Of a DNA stretch of 37,170 bases, positions 15,546-24,399 are shown piece after piece. Every line of letters begins with the position of its first letter. The stretch's first letter is position 1. The DNA is from Bacteroidales bacterium. GTDB lineage: Bacteria > Bacteroidota > Bacteroidia > Bacteroidales > UBA3824. The position numbers were made by a program, and so were the translations under genes. The notes under the pieces are model-generated. The model was not told the origin of the DNA and ran no database searches. It worked only from the letters and a program-made list of their open reading frames with translations. The stretch spans positions 1-37,170 of the forward strand of contig JAFPYR010000098.1 in the NCBI GenBank assembly GCA_017412115.1, in the 5' to 3' direction.

Positions 15546-17558
15546 ATGGATTTTCAATTAGTTTCTCAATACAAACCTACGGGCGACCAGCCGCAAGCGG
15601 TAAAAGAACTTACCGAGGGTGTTTTAAGAGGTGATAAGTATCAGATTCTCAAAGGTGTAACGGGTTCTGGCAAAACCTTTACGGTGGCTAATGTCATCAA
15701 AAACTTAAACCGTCCCGTCCTTGTTTTGAGCCACAACAAAACTCTTGCCGCTCAACTTTACGGCGAGTTCAAAGCGTTTTTCCCGAACAATGCTGTTGAA
15801 TATTTCGTGTCGTATTACGATTATTATCAACCCGAGGCGTTTATTCCGACCACAAACACTTACATCGAAAAAGATTTGTCAATTAACGACGACATCGAAA
15901 AACTCCGTCTTTCTGCCACAACAGCTTTATTATCAGGCAGAAGGGATATAATTGTAGTAAGTTCCGTAAGTTGTCTTTACGGTATAGGAAACCCTGAGGA
16001 TTTTCATTCTAACATTATCCATCTCTCTAAGGGTCAGACAATTAACCGCAATCAATTTTTGTTGCAGCTTTCCGATTGTATGTACAGCAGAAACGAAATC
16101 GAATTTAAACGGGGAAATTTCCGAGTAAAAGGCGATACGGTTGATATTTTTGTGGCATACGATGATTTTGCGTACAGAATCAGGTTTTGGGACGACGAAA
16201 TTGATGAAATAATTATTTTTGACCCCGAAACGGGACACAAAATTGACAAAACGGATGATTGCGTTATTTATCCCGCCAATATTTTTATGACGAGTAAAGA
16301 CACGCTTTTTGAGGCGATGAAAAATATCAGAATCGACCTCGGCTTGCAGTTAGAAGCATTAAGAGATGCTGGTAAAAACTTAGAAGCCAAACGTTTGGAA
16401 GATCGTGTTAATAACGACCTCGAAATGATGCAGGAACTCGGACATTGTTCGGGCATCGAAAACTATTCACGCTATTTTGACGGACGCAAACCCGGCACAA
16501 GACCATTCTGTCTGATAGATTATTTTCCAGATGATTTTATAACGGTAATTGACGAAAGCCATGTAACTTTAGGACAGATTCATGCGATGTTTGGCGGCGA
16601 CCGCAGCAGAAAAGTTAATCTTGTGGAATACGGTTTCAGACTGCCTGCCGCTTTGGACAACCGTCCGCTGAAATTTGCCGAATTTGAAGAATTAACGCAT
16701 CAAACGATATATCTGAGCGCAACGCCCGCCGATTATGAATTGGAAAAATGCGAAGGCGTTGTTGTTGAACAAATGATTCGTCCCACGGGACTTCTTGACC
16801 CGCCGATTGACGTCCGCCCCACTGAAAATCAAATTGACGATTTAATGAATGAAATTCAAAAAGTTGTGGAAAGGGACGAAAGAGTTATGGTTACGACACT
16901 TACCAAACGCATGGCGGAAGAATTAACCAAATATCTTGACAAAATGAACGTCCGCTGCCGTTATATCCACAGCGATGTTGATACTTTGGAAAGGATTGAA
17001 ATTATGGACGGTTTAAGGAAAGGACTGTTTGATGTTTTGGTCGGAGTAAACCTTTTGAGAGAGGGTTTGGACTTGCCTGAGGTTTCGTTAGTTGCCATTC
17101 TTGATGCTGACAAAGAGGGCTTTTTGCGTTCTGCAAGGTCGCTGACACAGACTGCCGGAAGAGCGGCAAGAAATATCAACGGACACGTTATCATGTATGC
17201 CGACAAAATCACCGATTCGATGAAAACAACGATTGAAGAGACCAAACGGCACAGAAACATTCAAATTCAATACAACAAGGACCATAACATTACACCGCGT
17301 CAAATTAAAAAAGACAACAATCTTATACTCTCGAAATCGGAGGCTCCTGAAGAGAAACTTGCAGAAAAAAGCCGCATAAAAACCTCTGACGATCAAGAAT
17401 ACGAAATCCGTTTTCTATCAAAACGTGATTTGGAAAATCTTATCAAACAGACAAAAACCGAAATGGAAAAAGCAGCTAAAAAACTTGATTTTGTTTTGGC
17501 AGCACAATTACGCGACCAAATGTTTGAATTTCAGGCGGCATTAGAAGGCAGAAAATAA
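15546..17558 (+). CDS. uvrB: UvrB, excinuclease ABC subunit B
   Basis: A 670-residue protein of normal UvrB length. It has Walker A GVTGSGKTF (38-46), the damage-probing beta-hairpin (YYDYYQPEAFIPTTNTYIEK, starting near residue 92), the DESH box (VIDESHVTLGQ), helicase motifs (LSATP, TLTKRMAEELT, GVNLLREGLDLPEV, QTAGRAARN) and a C-terminal UVR motif (about 628-663) that contacts UvrC. It loads onto damaged DNA after UvrA in nucleotide excision repair. All catalytic motifs are present. Expressed from its own promoter. Confidence 0.98.
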   Translation: MDFQLVSQYKPTGDQPQAVKELTEGVLRGDKYQILKGVTGSGKTFTVANVIKNLNRPVLVLSHNKTLAAQLYGEFKAFFPNNAVEYFVSYYDYYQPEAFIPTTNTYIEKDLSINDDIEKLRLSATTALLSGRRDIIVVSSVSCLYGIGNPEDFHSNIIHLSKGQTINRNQFLLQLSDCMYSRNEIEFKRGNFRVKGDTVDIFVAYDDFAYRIRFWDDEIDEIIIFDPETGHKIDKTDDCVIYPANIFMTSKDTLFEAMKNIRIDLGLQLEALRDAGKNLEAKRLEDRVNNDLEMMQELGHCSGIENYSRYFDGRKPGTRPFCLIDYFPDDFITVIDESHVTLGQIHAMFGGDRSRKVNLVEYGFRLPAALDNRPLKFAEFEELTHQTIYLSATPADYELEKCEGVVVEQMIRPTGLLDPPIDVRPTENQIDDLMNEIQKVVERDERVMVTTLTKRMAEELTKYLDKMNVRCRYIHSDVDTLERIEIMDGLRKGLFDVLVGVNLLREGLDLPEVSLVAILDADKEGFLRSARSLTQTAGRAARNINGHVIMYADKITDSMKTTIEETKRHRNIQIQYNKDHNITPRQIKKDNNLILSKSEAPEEKLAEKSRIKTSDDQEYEIRFLSKRDLENLIKQTKTEMEKAAKKLDFVLAAQLRDQMFEFQAALEGRK

Positions 17559-17563
17559 ATTTT

Positions 17564-17591
17564 TATATTTGTAATTTAATTTTTACTTTTG
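17564..17591 (+). promoter_or_regulatory. Probable ftsK promoter elements
   Basis: Two TAnnTTTG elements occur in the uvrB-ftsK gap: TATATTTG (17564-17571) and TACTTTTG (17584-17591), the latter 24 bp from the ATG. The -33 elements are not clear, so which one is used is open. Confidence 0.4.
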
Positions 17592-17615
17592 CGCAAAATT
17601 ATATTAAAGTGAAAA

Positions 17616-20342
17616 ATGGGACGGAAAAAAGCAACTGAATACGAATCGCCTGTAACAAAATTTATTAACTGGTGCAAAGACGACAGAGTAAAATTTGTTT
17701 TTGCTTTGTTGCTGATACTAACCTCGATTTTAATGTTAATCGGCTTTATATCATTTCTTTTCACATGGAAAGAAGACCAGTCAAAATTTGAAATCGGTAT
17801 GCTACGCTATCTCAGCGACAGCGACATTTTGGTTGAAAACTGGGGCAGTAAATTCGGAGCTGCGTTAGCACAGATTTTTATTCATAATTTATTCGGCATT
17901 CCGTCGTTTTCATTCATTTTTTTGTGTGCCTTGTCAGCGTTCAAAATCTTGAAATTCGAGCCCGTACCGTTTTGGAAAACCGTAAAAAATACTATTGTTT
18001 GGACGGTTTGGACTTCGGTATTTTTGGCTTTTCTTTTCGGCGATGGTTTCTTCTTTTTGGGCGGAGTTTTCGGCTATGAAACTGATTATTGGTTGGAATC
18101 GGTTTTAGGAAAATTCGGTACGCTGATTTTCCTTTTAATTGTTGCCGGAACAATAATTCTTATGACTAAAAAAGATTCAATGAATTGGGTTAAAATTTTC
18201 ATTGACGATTTCACCAAGCACAAGAATTTGAAATCGGCTGTCAAAACGGCAAATCTTTATGCTAAGTCGATGACGGAAAGTCAGGAAAACAAAATCAAAA
18301 ATCCGTATTCCAAAACTTCAACTAACGCTACAAATAATGTTAATACAACGGATTATGTTTATGACGAGGACGAAGGCGGAATGTTGAACTCTCCGATAAA
18401 CTCCGCTGTTAAAACCGAAACGGAAAACTCTCAAGAGAAAAAATCACCGATTTCGTTCATTAAAAATATTTTCAAGGGCGATGACAGCGGTGTTCAACAA
18501 AAAATTCCGTTTGAAAATCTTGACCAAAAACAGCCTTCTGATAATTTACAACAGCAGCAAAGCCAGTCAAAAGAGCATTTTGTTTTAACGGATGACGGCA
18601 AACAACATTCTATCGAAGATGACACTTTACTTGACTTTGACGTTGAGGACACAACGAAAAAAACAGAAGAATATACCGAACCTCAAACTCAAGCCAATGA
18701 AGGAAATCCTCAAGAGGGAGAAAATTCTATTCAACAGACTGAGGCTCAACAAAATGTCAGCGGAGATTCGCTCGCATTAGAGGTTGAAACCAACAAAGAT
18801 GTAGCGCTCGATTATATCAATTCGTTGCCGCCCTACGATCCCACGAAAGAGCTTTCGGATTATAAACTTCCGCCCGTGGAACTTCTTAACAAATACGAAA
18901 CCACGGAGGAATCCGTCAGCAAAAGCGAACTTATTGAAAACAAAACCAAAATCGTTGAGGCTCTTAAAAATTTCAAAATTAAAATTGACAAAATAAAAGC
19001 CTCCATCGGTCCTACGGTAACGCTTTATGAAATCGTTCCGGCTGCCGGAATCAGGGTTTCTAAAATTAAAAATTTGGAAGACGACATTCAGTTAAGTCTT
19101 GAGGCGTTAGGCATAAGAATTATTGCGCCGATGCCCGGAAAAGGAACTGTCGGAATCGAGGTGCCGAACAAAAAGCCCGTTATCGTTTCGATGTCATCGC
19201 TAATCGTATCTCCGGCGTTTCAAAACAGCAAATACGAACTGCCGATCGCTTTAGGTAAAACCATCAGCAACGAATGTTTTGTAATGGATTTAACCAAATG
19301 TCCGCACCTTCTTGTTGCCGGTGCAACGGGTCAAGGTAAATCTGTCGGACTTAATGCAATCATTGCGTCAATACTTTACAAAAAGCACCCCGCTGAGGTA
19401 AAATTTGTGTTAGTAGACCCCAAGAAAGTTGAACTGACACTTTATAATAATATAGAAAAACACTATCTTGCAAAACTGCCCGAAAGCGAAGAGGCAATCA
19501 TAACTGATGTTGATAAAGTAAAAGAAACGTTGAATTCTCTTACCGTTGAGATGACCAACCGTTACGACTTACTAAAAGAGGCAAAGGTCAGAAACATAAA
19601 AGAATACAATGCGAAATTTATTTCACGCCGTCTCAACCCTGAAAACGGACACAGATTTTTGCCGTACATCGTTGTTATAATCGACGAGTTTGCAGATTTG
19701 ATTATGACCGCAGGCAAAGAAATCGAAAAACCGATTGCAAGAATTGCGCAATTAGCACGTGCCATAGGCATACATTTGATAGTTGCAACGCAAAGACCGA
19801 CAACTAACATCATTACAGGTTTGATTAAAGCAAACTTCCCGACGAGAATTGCGTTTAAAGTATCAAGTATGATGGACTCAAGAACGATTCTCGACTGTCC
19901 CGGTGCAAACCACTTAATCGGTCGCGGTGATATGCTTATTTCAAACGGTTCGGATTTAACGCGACTTCAATGCGCATTTATTGACACGCCCGAACTTGAA
20001 AAAATCACTGAATTTATCGGTACGCAACGCGGTTATCCGACAACATACGAACTGCCCGAACCCGATATTGAAGCTCCTGACGGCTCTGAGCCCGTAGACC
20101 TCTCAAAACGTGATTCACTTTTTGAAGAGGCCGCCAAAATTATCGTGCTCTCACAACAAGGCAGTACTTCAATGTTGCAAAGAAAACTTGAAATCGGTTA
20201 CAACCGTGCAGGAAGAATTATGGATCAACTTGAGGCCGCCGGAATTGTCGGTCCTAACGAAGGCTCTAAAGCCCGAAGCGTTAATATCGATTCGGAATAT
20301 GCTTTAATGCAGTTTTTGGAAAATTTAGACAGATCTTTATAA
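17616..20342 (+). CDS. ftsK: FtsK/SpoIIIE-type DNA translocase
   Basis: A 908-residue protein. The N-terminal 190 residues hold about four membrane helices, followed by an acidic/Gln-rich linker (about 215-400). The motor has Walker A GATGQGKS (near 570) and Walker B VVIIDEFADL (near 685), then the R-ATQRP loop. The C-terminal gamma winged helix (about 831-905; LSQQGSTSMLQRKLEIGYNRAGRIMD) recognises KOPS-like polar sequences. It pumps chromosomal DNA through the septum and activates XerCD at dif. It lies upstream of lolA, an arrangement common in Bacteroidota. Confidence 0.97.
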   Translation: MGRKKATEYESPVTKFINWCKDDRVKFVFALLLILTSILMLIGFISFLFTWKEDQSKFEIGMLRYLSDSDILVENWGSKFGAALAQIFIHNLFGIPSFSFIFLCALSAFKILKFEPVPFWKTVKNTIVWTVWTSVFLAFLFGDGFFFLGGVFGYETDYWLESVLGKFGTLIFLLIVAGTIILMTKKDSMNWVKIFIDDFTKHKNLKSAVKTANLYAKSMTESQENKIKNPYSKTSTNATNNVNTTDYVYDEDEGGMLNSPINSAVKTETENSQEKKSPISFIKNIFKGDDSGVQQKIPFENLDQKQPSDNLQQQQSQSKEHFVLTDDGKQHSIEDDTLLDFDVEDTTKKTEEYTEPQTQANEGNPQEGENSIQQTEAQQNVSGDSLALEVETNKDVALDYINSLPPYDPTKELSDYKLPPVELLNKYETTEESVSKSELIENKTKIVEALKNFKIKIDKIKASIGPTVTLYEIVPAAGIRVSKIKNLEDDIQLSLEALGIRIIAPMPGKGTVGIEVPNKKPVIVSMSSLIVSPAFQNSKYELPIALGKTISNECFVMDLTKCPHLLVAGATGQGKSVGLNAIIASILYKKHPAEVKFVLVDPKKVELTLYNNIEKHYLAKLPESEEAIITDVDKVKETLNSLTVEMTNRYDLLKEAKVRNIKEYNAKFISRRLNPENGHRFLPYIVVIIDEFADLIMTAGKEIEKPIARIAQLARAIGIHLIVATQRPTTNIITGLIKANFPTRIAFKVSSMMDSRTILDCPGANHLIGRGDMLISNGSDLTRLQCAFIDTPELEKITEFIGTQRGYPTTYELPEPDIEAPDGSEPVDLSKRDSLFEEAAKIIVLSQQGSTSMLQRKLEIGYNRAGRIMDQLEAAGIVGPNEGSKARSVNIDSEYALMQFLENLDRSL

Positions 20343-20424
20343 AAAAAATATTCAAAGACGAAACTAATTTTCAACAATCAAAACAGATGAATTTATTAAC
20401 AAACAAAAAAAACATATTATAAAA

Positions 20425-21135
20425 ATGAAAGTTATCAGAATTATTACGGCTATGTTTTTGACGGCAGCTTTAGCAGCACCCTCAATGGCTCAAAACAAAG
20501 AAACTCACGACCCGGCAGCAAAAAAAGTGTTGGAAAAAATTTCAACGACAACTCAAAGTTATCAATCGTTAAGAGCAACTTTCGATTGGACACTCGAAAA
20601 CAAAGCCGAAAAAACCAAAGACACCAAACAAGGCTATATGTTTATTAAAGGCAATAATAAATATAAACTGATTCTCCAAGGTACGGAAATTTTTTCTAAC
20701 GGAACCGACACTTGGACTTATTCCAAAGAGGCTAACGAAATCACGGTAAACGCTGTTGATGAAACGGAAGAGTCTATCGTCAGCAATCCGACCAAAATTT
20801 TCTCGCTTTACGAAAAAGGTTTCAAATACTCTTTGAAAGGCGAAGAACAAAAACAAATCAGAATCAAAGCCGACGGAAAAGTCTCAACGGTTAAGAAAAA
20901 TTGTTATGTTATAGATTTGTATCCCGAATCGCCAAAAGGCAAAGAATTTCACACGATAGAACTTATCGTAGACAAAGCCACGACGCAAATTTATAGCATT
21001 GACATCAAGTTCAAAAACGGCAGCGACCAGATTATTGAAATACTTGATTACAAACCTAACGTTGCAATGCCAGATAATTTGTTTATTTACGAAGAAAGCA
21101 AATACCCCGGCGCAGAGCTAAACGATATGAGATAA
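20425..21135 (+). CDS. lolA: LolA-like outer-membrane lipoprotein carrier
   Basis: A 236-residue periplasmic protein with a signal peptide ending in PSMAQ. It has the LolA-type half-barrel pattern (YQSLRATFDWTLENK, GYMFIKGNNKYKL, SNGTDTWTYSKEANEITV, and an IKFKNGSDQIIEIL strand near the end). LolA carries lipoproteins from LolCDE to the outer membrane; Bacteroidota lack an obvious LolB. It is 82 bp after ftsK, with no promoter or terminator seen between, so likely co-transcribed, and is followed by a strong terminator. Confidence 0.88.
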   Translation: MKVIRIITAMFLTAALAAPSMAQNKETHDPAAKKVLEKISTTTQSYQSLRATFDWTLENKAEKTKDTKQGYMFIKGNNKYKLILQGTEIFSNGTDTWTYSKEANEITVNAVDETEESIVSNPTKIFSLYEKGFKYSLKGEEQKQIRIKADGKVSTVKKNCYVIDLYPESPKGKEFHTIELIVDKATTQIYSIDIKFKNGSDQIIEILDYKPNVAMPDNLFIYEESKYPGAELNDMR

Positions 21136-21141
21136 ATGTTT

Positions 21142-21176
21142 GAGGCGGTCTTAAATTAAGACCGCCTCTTTATTTT
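21142..21176 (+). terminator. Intrinsic terminator after lolA
   Basis: A perfect 13-bp stem begins at GAGGCGGTCTTAA (21142), returns as TTAAGACCGCCTC to 21168, and is followed by a T-rich run. It closes the ftsK-lolA unit. Confidence 0.9.
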
Positions 21177-21296
21177 TAGGGGTTAAAAAACTGATTTTCA
21201 AATATTTAACTTTACATTATTTTTTTATTTGCCTGAAATACAAATATTTCTGAAAAAAAAAAATGCAAAAAAATTTTCTATATCAAATAAAACTCG

Positions 21297-21304
21297 TATA
21301 TTTG
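21297..21304 (+). promoter_or_regulatory. -7 element of the HU gene promoter
   Basis: TATATTTG fits TAnnTTTG; no TTG at the -33 position is obvious. It sits 44 bp before the start codon, in an A-rich leader. Confidence 0.5.
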
Positions 21305-21348
21305 CAAGTCAAAAATAAGTAAAAAATTAATTAAAAAAAATATTAACA

Positions 21349-21639
21349 ATGACAAAAGCAGACATCGTAAACGAGATTTCCAAAAATACGGGAATCGAGA
21401 AAGTAACTGTTCAAAAAGCAGTTGAAGCTTTTATGGATACTATCAAAGAATCTTTGGTAGAGAAAAACAACGTTTATCTCAGAGGTTTCGGTAGTTTCAT
21501 CATCAAAACGAGAGCTAAAAAAACAGCAAGAAACATCTCGAAAAACACTACCATTGTTATTCCTGAACACAACATTCCGGCTTTCAAACCTTCTAAAGTT
21601 TTTGTAAGCGAGGTTAAGGACAACAAGAAGAAAAAATAA
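21349..21639 (+). CDS. HU/IHF-family DNA-binding protein
   Basis: A 96-residue protein with the HU fold: helical N-terminus (MTKADIVNEISKNTGIEKVTVQKAVEAF), strand LRGFGSFIIKTRAKKTARNI, an arm, and FKPSKVF near the end, plus a Lys-rich tail. GxGxF and the arm motif are intact, though the arm tip has IPEHNIPAF where RNPxTGE is usual, so the DNA-bending Pro is shifted. It is a nucleoid architectural protein. Neighbouring genes are the bS22-like gene and rng, a common Bacteroidota order. Confidence 0.95.
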   Translation: MTKADIVNEISKNTGIEKVTVQKAVEAFMDTIKESLVEKNNVYLRGFGSFIIKTRAKKTARNISKNTTIVIPEHNIPAFKPSKVFVSEVKDNKKKK

Positions 21640-21686
21640 AAAAGAAATAAATTTTTTAAGTATCACATTTTAAAAATAATAACAAA

Positions 21687-21776
21687 ATGCCGAGCGGAAA
21701 AAAAAGAAAACGCCACAAAATGGCTACGCACAAACGCAAAAAACGTTTGCGCAAGGACAGACACAAGAAAAAATAG
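21687..21776 (+). CDS. 29-residue basic COX24/mS38-like protein, probable ribosome component
   Basis: The ATG at 21687 gives MPSGKKRKRHKMATHKRKKR and nine more residues rich in Lys/Arg, then TAG. Small proteins of this type with an HKxxxHKRKKR core occur throughout Bacteroidota and fall in the AURKAIP1/COX24 family, related to mitoribosomal mS38 and actinobacterial bS22. I infer it is a ribosome-associated protein. It is 47 bp after the HU gene with no terminator between, and a hairpin terminator follows. The call rests on sequence pattern and conserved placement between HU and rng. Confidence 0.8.
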   Translation: MPSGKKRKRHKMATHKRKKRLRKDRHKKK

Positions 21777-21820
21777 GACTCTAAGAAGTTAAGCGTCTGT
21801 TCATTACAAAATGAAAAAGG

Positions 21821-21860
21821 GAGCTGCGCCGATAATATTTTTTTAGGCGGGCTCTTTTTT
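21821..21860 (+). terminator. Probable terminator between the small basic protein and rng
   Basis: GAGC...GCC at 21821-21830 pairs with GGC...GCTC at 21846-21854 with an internal loop, followed by T6. The hairpin is imperfect but correctly placed. Confidence 0.6.
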
Positions 21861-21904
21861 ACTATTTTACGGAAAATTTTAAGTATAATTCTTAACACTC
21901 TGTA

Positions 21905-23467
21905 TTGGAAGTGAACAACGATTTAGTGATTAACGCAACTGAGTCGGAAATTGTACTTGCACTGCTTGAAGACAAGCAGTTGGTGGAAATACACAAAGAG
22001 AAAAGGAATCAGCACTTTTGCGTCGGAGATATTTACTTAGGTAAAGTAAAAAAAATAATGCCGGCTCTTAATGCAGCTTTTGTAGATGTAGGTTACGAAA
22101 AAGATGCGTTCTTACATTATCAGGATTTGGGTCCGCAATTCTCGTCGCTTCACAAATACGTGCAAACGGCTATTGACAATCCCAAAAATTCCCAACCTCT
22201 TCAATCTATCAATCTGATGCCCGAGATTAACAAAAAGGGCAAAATTAGCGAACAACTCTCTTCGGGTCAAAGAGTGGTTGTTCAAATCAGTAAAGAACCC
22301 ATATCGACCAAAGGTCCGAGACTGACCTCTGAAATTTCAATCGCCGGAAGAAACTTGGTTTTGTTACCTTTTTCCGACAAAGTGTCAGTATCTCAAAAGA
22401 TTAAATCAAAAGAAGAACGGGAAAGACTCCGTCAATTGATTCAATCTATTAAGCCCAAAAATTACGGAATTATCGTAAGAACTGAGGCTCAAAACCGCAG
22501 AGTAGCCGTTCTTGACGGCGAAATAAAATCATTAGTCGAAAAATGGGAAACGGCGTGCCGCGTAATGGCGGGCGGCGTTCCGCCTAAATTGCTGGCGGGT
22601 GAAATGGACGCTACGTCCACTATATTACGCGATACCCTAAACAACTCATTCAATAGTGTGGTTGTAAACGATCCCGCAATATATCATGAAGCAAAGACAT
22701 TTATATGCAATATTGCCCCCGAAAAGGAAAAAATCGTAAAACTTGATACCGACAAGGTTTCGGTTTTTGACAGATATTTTAATATTAACAAACAAATAAA
22801 AACCCTTTTCGGAAAAACGGTAACTTTCAAAAACGGTGCTTACCTTATTATGGAACACACCGAAGCACTCTTCGTGATAGACGTAAACAGCGGAAACAGG
22901 GCAAGCAACGTAGATCAAGAAGCTAACGCCTTAGAGGTAAATCTTGCAGCTGCTGACGAAATAGCAAGACAATTAAGGCTTAGGGACATAGGCGGCATTA
23001 TCGTGGTCGATTTTATCGATATGCACAAAAACGAAAACAAAAAAGCTCTTTACGACAAGATGCGCGAAATTATGGCCGCAGACAGAACCAAACACAATAT
23101 TCTGCCTCTGAGTAAATTTTGTCTTATGCAGATAACGCGGCAAAGAGTACGCCCTGAAATGAAAATGTCCACAATGGAAACTTGTCCGTGCTGCGGTGGT
23201 ACGGGAGAAATAACTTCAACTCTGCTTCTTGAAGACGAAATAGAGGACACGCTGAAAAATATTTTGACCCAAAACAATATCAAAAAAAAATTGATTCTCA
23301 GAGTGAACCCCATTGTTGCAGCGTATCTGAAAAAAGGTATTTTTTCTCTGCGCCTAAAATGGATGTTGAAATATAAAGTCATAATAAAAATATTCGCCGA
23401 CTCAGATTACGGCTTTATAAAATATGACTTCTGCGACTCAGAGGGCAACGCTTTGAACAATTATTAA
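21905..23467 (+). CDS. rng: Ribonuclease G/E family endoribonuclease
   Basis: A 520-residue protein. It has an S1 RNA-binding domain near residues 35-130 (VGDIYLGKVKKIMPALNAAFVDVGYEKDAFLHY), then the RNase H-like and DNase I-like catalytic parts with the metal-binding Asp motifs VIDVNSG (near 325) and VVDFIDM (near 368), and the zinc-link CPCCGGTG (near 426). It lacks the long degradosome tail of RNase E, so it is RNase G type, acting in rRNA 5' maturation and mRNA decay. The open frame begins at TTG (21905); GTG at 21911 (V-N-N-D-L-V) is an equally good start, and there is no in-frame ATG near the conserved N-terminus. Confidence 0.95.
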   Translation: MEVNNDLVINATESEIVLALLEDKQLVEIHKEKRNQHFCVGDIYLGKVKKIMPALNAAFVDVGYEKDAFLHYQDLGPQFSSLHKYVQTAIDNPKNSQPLQSINLMPEINKKGKISEQLSSGQRVVVQISKEPISTKGPRLTSEISIAGRNLVLLPFSDKVSVSQKIKSKEERERLRQLIQSIKPKNYGIIVRTEAQNRRVAVLDGEIKSLVEKWETACRVMAGGVPPKLLAGEMDATSTILRDTLNNSFNSVVVNDPAIYHEAKTFICNIAPEKEKIVKLDTDKVSVFDRYFNINKQIKTLFGKTVTFKNGAYLIMEHTEALFVIDVNSGNRASNVDQEANALEVNLAAADEIARQLRLRDIGGIIVVDFIDMHKNENKKALYDKMREIMAADRTKHNILPLSKFCLMQITRQRVRPEMKMSTMETCPCCGGTGEITSTLLLEDEIEDTLKNILTQNNIKKKLILRVNPIVAAYLKKGIFSLRLKWMLKYKVIIKIFADSDYGFIKYDFCDSEGNALNNY

Positions 23468-23475
23468 AAAAAAAG

Positions 23476-23517
23476 AAAAACCGTAAATTTCTCTAAAGAA
23501 AAATTTACGGTTTTTTT
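23476..23517. terminator. Bidirectional terminator between rng and the lptC cluster
   Basis: AAAAACCGTAAATTT (23476-23490) is exactly complementary to AAATTTACGGTTTTT (23501-23515), with a 10-base loop. A and T runs on the two sides let it work in both directions between the convergent genes. Confidence 0.92.
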
Positions 23518-23530
23518 CTATTCTATTCTT

Positions 23531-23737
23531 TTATCTCAAACCTTTTTTCTCCTCGCTCTTGCGCAAAGACCGCCGCCAATAAAACATCAGAAACGATACC
23601 CCGCTGCAAATATACATCACGAGCGCCTCCGAAAATCCGCTTCTAACGGTAATCAAAACCGCTAAAAGCAAACAAAGGACAAAGAAACATATCCATAAAA
23701 TTTCCATTGCCCCCCATTTTCCTTGTCTTGTTTTCAT
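23531..23737 (-). CDS. Small two-helix membrane protein, unknown function
   Basis: A 68-residue protein. Two hydrophobic segments (about 12-31 and 37-54) are joined by a short loop, and the C-terminus is strongly basic (WRRSLRKSEEKKGLR), giving a likely cytoplasmic tail. It follows lptC by 6 bp and ends the minus-strand cluster just before the shared terminator. No family recognised. The position and hydrophobic profile make it a plausible real gene. Confidence 0.65.
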   Translation of the reverse strand: MKTRQGKWGAMEILWICFFVLCLLLAVLITVRSGFSEALVMYICSGVSFLMFYWRRSLRKSEEKKGLR

Positions 23738-23743
23738 ACTTTT

Positions 23744-24340
23744 TTATTCGATATTTTGATTTTTAAGACTGTCGCCTTGAATGGTTTCACCGTATTGATT
23801 ATTTAAGTTTACAACGCCGTTTACGTCCAAAAATTTATAATTTCTGAATGTCATGTCGGATTCAAAACCTTGCTTTCCTACGATAACGGTAGAATCGGGG
23901 TCGATAACGGTAACTTTTTTTACCGCAAATATCTTTCTATGGACTTCATCGCCAAAAAGCTGTTCCGTTAAAAGTTTTGCTCCTTGATCGTTTTTTACAA
24001 CAACATTTTTGCGTGCCTCCCAAAGCTTTTTTTTGGAATAATAAACCGCATAATCCGCTGTCAAAACGCTTTCTTCCCTAAGTTGCTCGTCATAAAAAAC
24101 GACTTTGACACCTTTTGGAAACTCCATGTAAGGCTGCTCCGTAGTTTCATAATCGTCCACGATAGGAGCCGTAATCTGAGATTGCAGACTATGTCCGGAA
24201 TAATACGAGGTTTTCAAATCCGTTACGGACAAATCCGCAAAAGTTTCATCAACGTTGTAACTATTAAGAGTATCAACTTGCTGCGAACAAGCTGAAAAAA
24301 ATAATCCAGGAAGGAAAAAATAAAATATCCGTTTCATCAT
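23744..24340 (-). CDS. lptC: LptC-type LPS export lipoprotein
   Basis: Starting at the ATG at 24340 gives 198 residues: MMKRIFYFFLPGLFFSACSQ, a lipoprotein signal with lipobox FSAC. The rest is beta-rich and LptC-like (YMEFPKGVKVVFYDEQLREESVLTADYAVYY, VVVKNDQGAKLLTEQL, GKQGFESDMTFRNYKF), as in LptC/DUF1239 proteins of Bacteroidota. LptC takes LPS from LptB2FG and passes it to LptA. The frame is open further upstream to 24400, but that stretch is a hairpin terminator rather than coding sequence, which supports the shorter start. It follows the TPR gene, as in other Bacteroidota. Confidence 0.88.
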   Translation of the reverse strand: MMKRIFYFFLPGLFFSACSQQVDTLNSYNVDETFADLSVTDLKTSYYSGHSLQSQITAPIVDDYETTEQPYMEFPKGVKVVFYDEQLREESVLTADYAVYYSKKKLWEARKNVVVKNDQGAKLLTEQLFGDEVHRKIFAVKKVTVIDPDSTVIVGKQGFESDMTFRNYKFLDVNGVVNLNNQYGETIQGDSLKNQNIE

Positions 24341-24344
24341 AATG

Positions 24345-24382
24345 AAAAAAAATCCCCGCCGGATTATTCGTCCGGACAGGGA
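24345..24382 (-). terminator. Hairpin terminator or attenuator just before lptC
   Basis: On the minus strand CCC-tg-TCCGGA pairs with TCCGG-c-GGGG, followed by eight T (24345-24352), ending 4 bp before the lptC start. It would stop, or partly stop, transcription coming from the TPR gene. Confidence 0.6.
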
Positions 24383-24399
24383 TAAAACAATAAAAAACA

